A stretch of DNA of 45,338 bases from an uncultured Oscillospiraceae bacterium (GTDB lineage: Bacteria > Bacillota > Clostridia > Oscillospirales > Acutalibacteraceae), in the NCBI GenBank assembly GCA_900549155.1, contig URNF01000005.1, positions 1 to 45,338 of the forward strand. Reading direction: 5' to 3'. Positions 44,545-45,338 of this stretch are shown one piece after another. Made by a program: the position numbers and the translations under genes. Position 1 is the stretch's first letter, and each line of letters starts with the position of its first letter. Under the pieces are notes generated by a model that was not told the DNA's origin, did no database searches, and saw nothing but the letters and a program-made list of their open reading frames with translations.

Positions 44545-45114
44545 TCGCAGTCTGTATGATGGTGGTTATTGTGCAGCGTTATTTTCATCCTGATTGCGGT
44601 TGCTTCAGCATTGATTTCTTTGGTTGGCGTGATTGAAAGATTTTTTTAAAGAAAGGCATTAGTGCCGATAGCTGAATCATCAACAATTTTCCTTGCTCTT
44701 TTCTTTCAACATTTGAAACGCAGCGCGGCGAGGGGGTGCTGAAATCGTTTTCATGATCGGTATAGATCCCCCCCGCACACGCTGCGTTTGTGAGCGTTGT
44801 TCCATTTTTGACATGGGCGTGTATGATGCTTTAGTCGCACTGAAATATGCAAAAAATCCACGTTGAAAACGCTCACTCGGTTGAAAATATTCTTTGGAAC
44901 ATCGCTTTTCTGCGGAAGTTCTGCCGCTTTCACCTTGCAAAAGTATTCCGCAGCGCGTCAGAAAAGTTATAGGGTGTGACTCTCGCGAAAAGAAGCCCGC
45001 TCACGCCTGCAGCGATGCATGAAAGCCGAGAAATATGCTGTTTTTCATTCTCCGATTCGCGAAGTGAATTTTTCCACGGCTGCCTGAAATTTTTCAAACG
45101 GTGTCAATGTTATC
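44545..45114. other. 570 bp without a recognisable gene, rich in inverted repeats
   Basis: No frame here resembles a known protein. A short hydrophobic stretch without a start (44578-44640, ILIAVASALISLVGVIERFF on the plus strand) may be the tail of a lost membrane protein. Paired inverted repeats are visible: AAACGCAGCG (44716-44725) with CGCTGCGTTT (44780-44789), and GTGAGCGTT (44790-44798) with AACGCTCAC (44868-44876). A run of seven C lies near 44768-44774. It could be a structured RNA, a repeat element or simply junction debris; I cannot decide. Confidence 0.4.
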
Positions 45115-45117
45115 AAC

Positions 45118-45338
45118 AGCGGCGACCCGCTGGAAATTTTCACGGACAACGACGGTGAGGTCGTGTTCAAAAAATACTCGCCGGTGGGGGAACTGTCGCC
45201 GTTTGCGGTGCAGTATGCGGATGTGCTGTCGCGTGCCTGCGGCATGACCGTTTTAGTTTGCGACAGGGATCGCGTGGTTGCGGCGGCGGGGAACAGTCGC
45301 AAGGATTTCTTGGAGCGGCGCATTTCCGGTGCGCTGGA
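45118..45338 (+). pseudogene. spoVT: spoVT, middle part; AbrB DNA-binding domain missing, continues at position 1
   Basis: The frame reads GDPLEIFTDNDGEVVFKKYS, PVGELSPFAVQYADVLS, CGMTVLVCDRDRVVAAAGNS and continues at position 1. This matches SpoVT from about residue 31 onward. The first 30 residues (the VRRIDDLGRVVIPKEIR-type AbrB hairpin that binds DNA) are not present in any frame upstream. The frame is closed by a TGA at 45085-45087 with no start codon in between. A full SpoVT is about 178 residues. The remnant therefore cannot bind DNA by the known mechanism. An intact spoVT must be elsewhere if the organism sporulates normally. Confidence 0.85.
45284..45338. repeat. 55-bp terminal direct repeat, right copy
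   Basis: Identical to 1-55. Removing one copy gives a circle of 45,283 bp with an uninterrupted spoVT frame. Confidence 0.95.

Noticed and set aside
45045..45323. Minus-strand 92-codon frame at the right end
   Set aside because: Antisense to the SpoVT frame, which matches SpoVT closely.
1..45338. Plasmid or phage
   Set aside because: The ends suggest a circle, but I found no replication initiator, partition, relaxase, integrase, capsid or terminase gene and no iterons.
1..45338. CRISPR arrays, tRNA or rRNA genes
   Set aside because: No regularly spaced repeats of CRISPR type and no tRNA or rRNA signature were seen on reading both strands; a covariance search was not possible.

Overview
The window looks like DNA from an endospore-forming, anaerobic Clostridia-type Bacillota (Oscillospirales/Ruminococcaceae-like) from a fibre- or glycan-rich habitat such as a gut. 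The reasons are fragments of spoVT, Gram-positive lipoprotein and signal-peptide types, strong GGAGG ribosome sites, moderately GC-rich coding DNA, and many carbohydrate-active enzymes next to sugar ABC transporters that have no ATPase of their own. Species cannot be named from the sequence alone.

The first 55 bases (1-55) are identical to the last 55 (45284-45338). Reading across that joint restores one continuous SpoVT frame. The window is therefore most simply a circular contig of about 45,283 bp, opened inside a broken spoVT gene. No replication, partition or mobilisation gene is visible, so a plasmid is not demonstrated; a chromosomal locus closed by an assembly-graph repeat is at least as likely.

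Layout. 1-1705 is a scar zone: the spoVT 3' end, an IS3-family element with internal deletions, a fragment of rsmI and a solitary IS end. 1729-2586 (minus) is an AraC-family regulator. From 2886 to 40847 lies an intact, same-strand run of 18 genes, mostly a few bases apart or overlapping. In order they are: a large secreted lectin-like protein; a lipoprotein sugar-binding protein; a surface-tethered GH31; a second, very large binding protein; a permease pair; an NHL-propeller/Yip1 membrane protein; a DUF5696 protein; a second permease pair; a 1590-residue secreted protein (lectin-like modules plus two CE2-like SGNH esterase units); then mainly cytoplasmic enzymes, namely GH106-like, CE4-like deacetylase, alpha/beta esterase, GH42, GH31, GH3 and a domain-permuted GH3. 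The run ends in a rho-independent terminator. 40900-45338 is a second scar zone: a DUF4143 ATPase with its own promoter, a GH112 phosphorylase lacking its N-terminal part, a WYL regulator lacking its sensor domain, 570 bp with no recognisable gene, and a spoVT lacking its AbrB DNA-binding domain. On the circular map both scar zones are one block.

Working model (inference): the AraC protein senses an imported sugar and activates the run. Secreted and surface proteins bind, deacetylate and trim an acetylated, branched glycan; two binding proteins feed two permease pairs driven by a shared ATPase encoded elsewhere; cytoplasmic alpha- and beta-glycosidases and esterases finish the job. The set (alpha-glycosidase/xylosidase GH31, GH42 beta-galactosidase, GH3 beta-glucosidases, acetyl esterases) would fit an acetylated hemicellulose such as xyloglucan, but the substrate is not proven.
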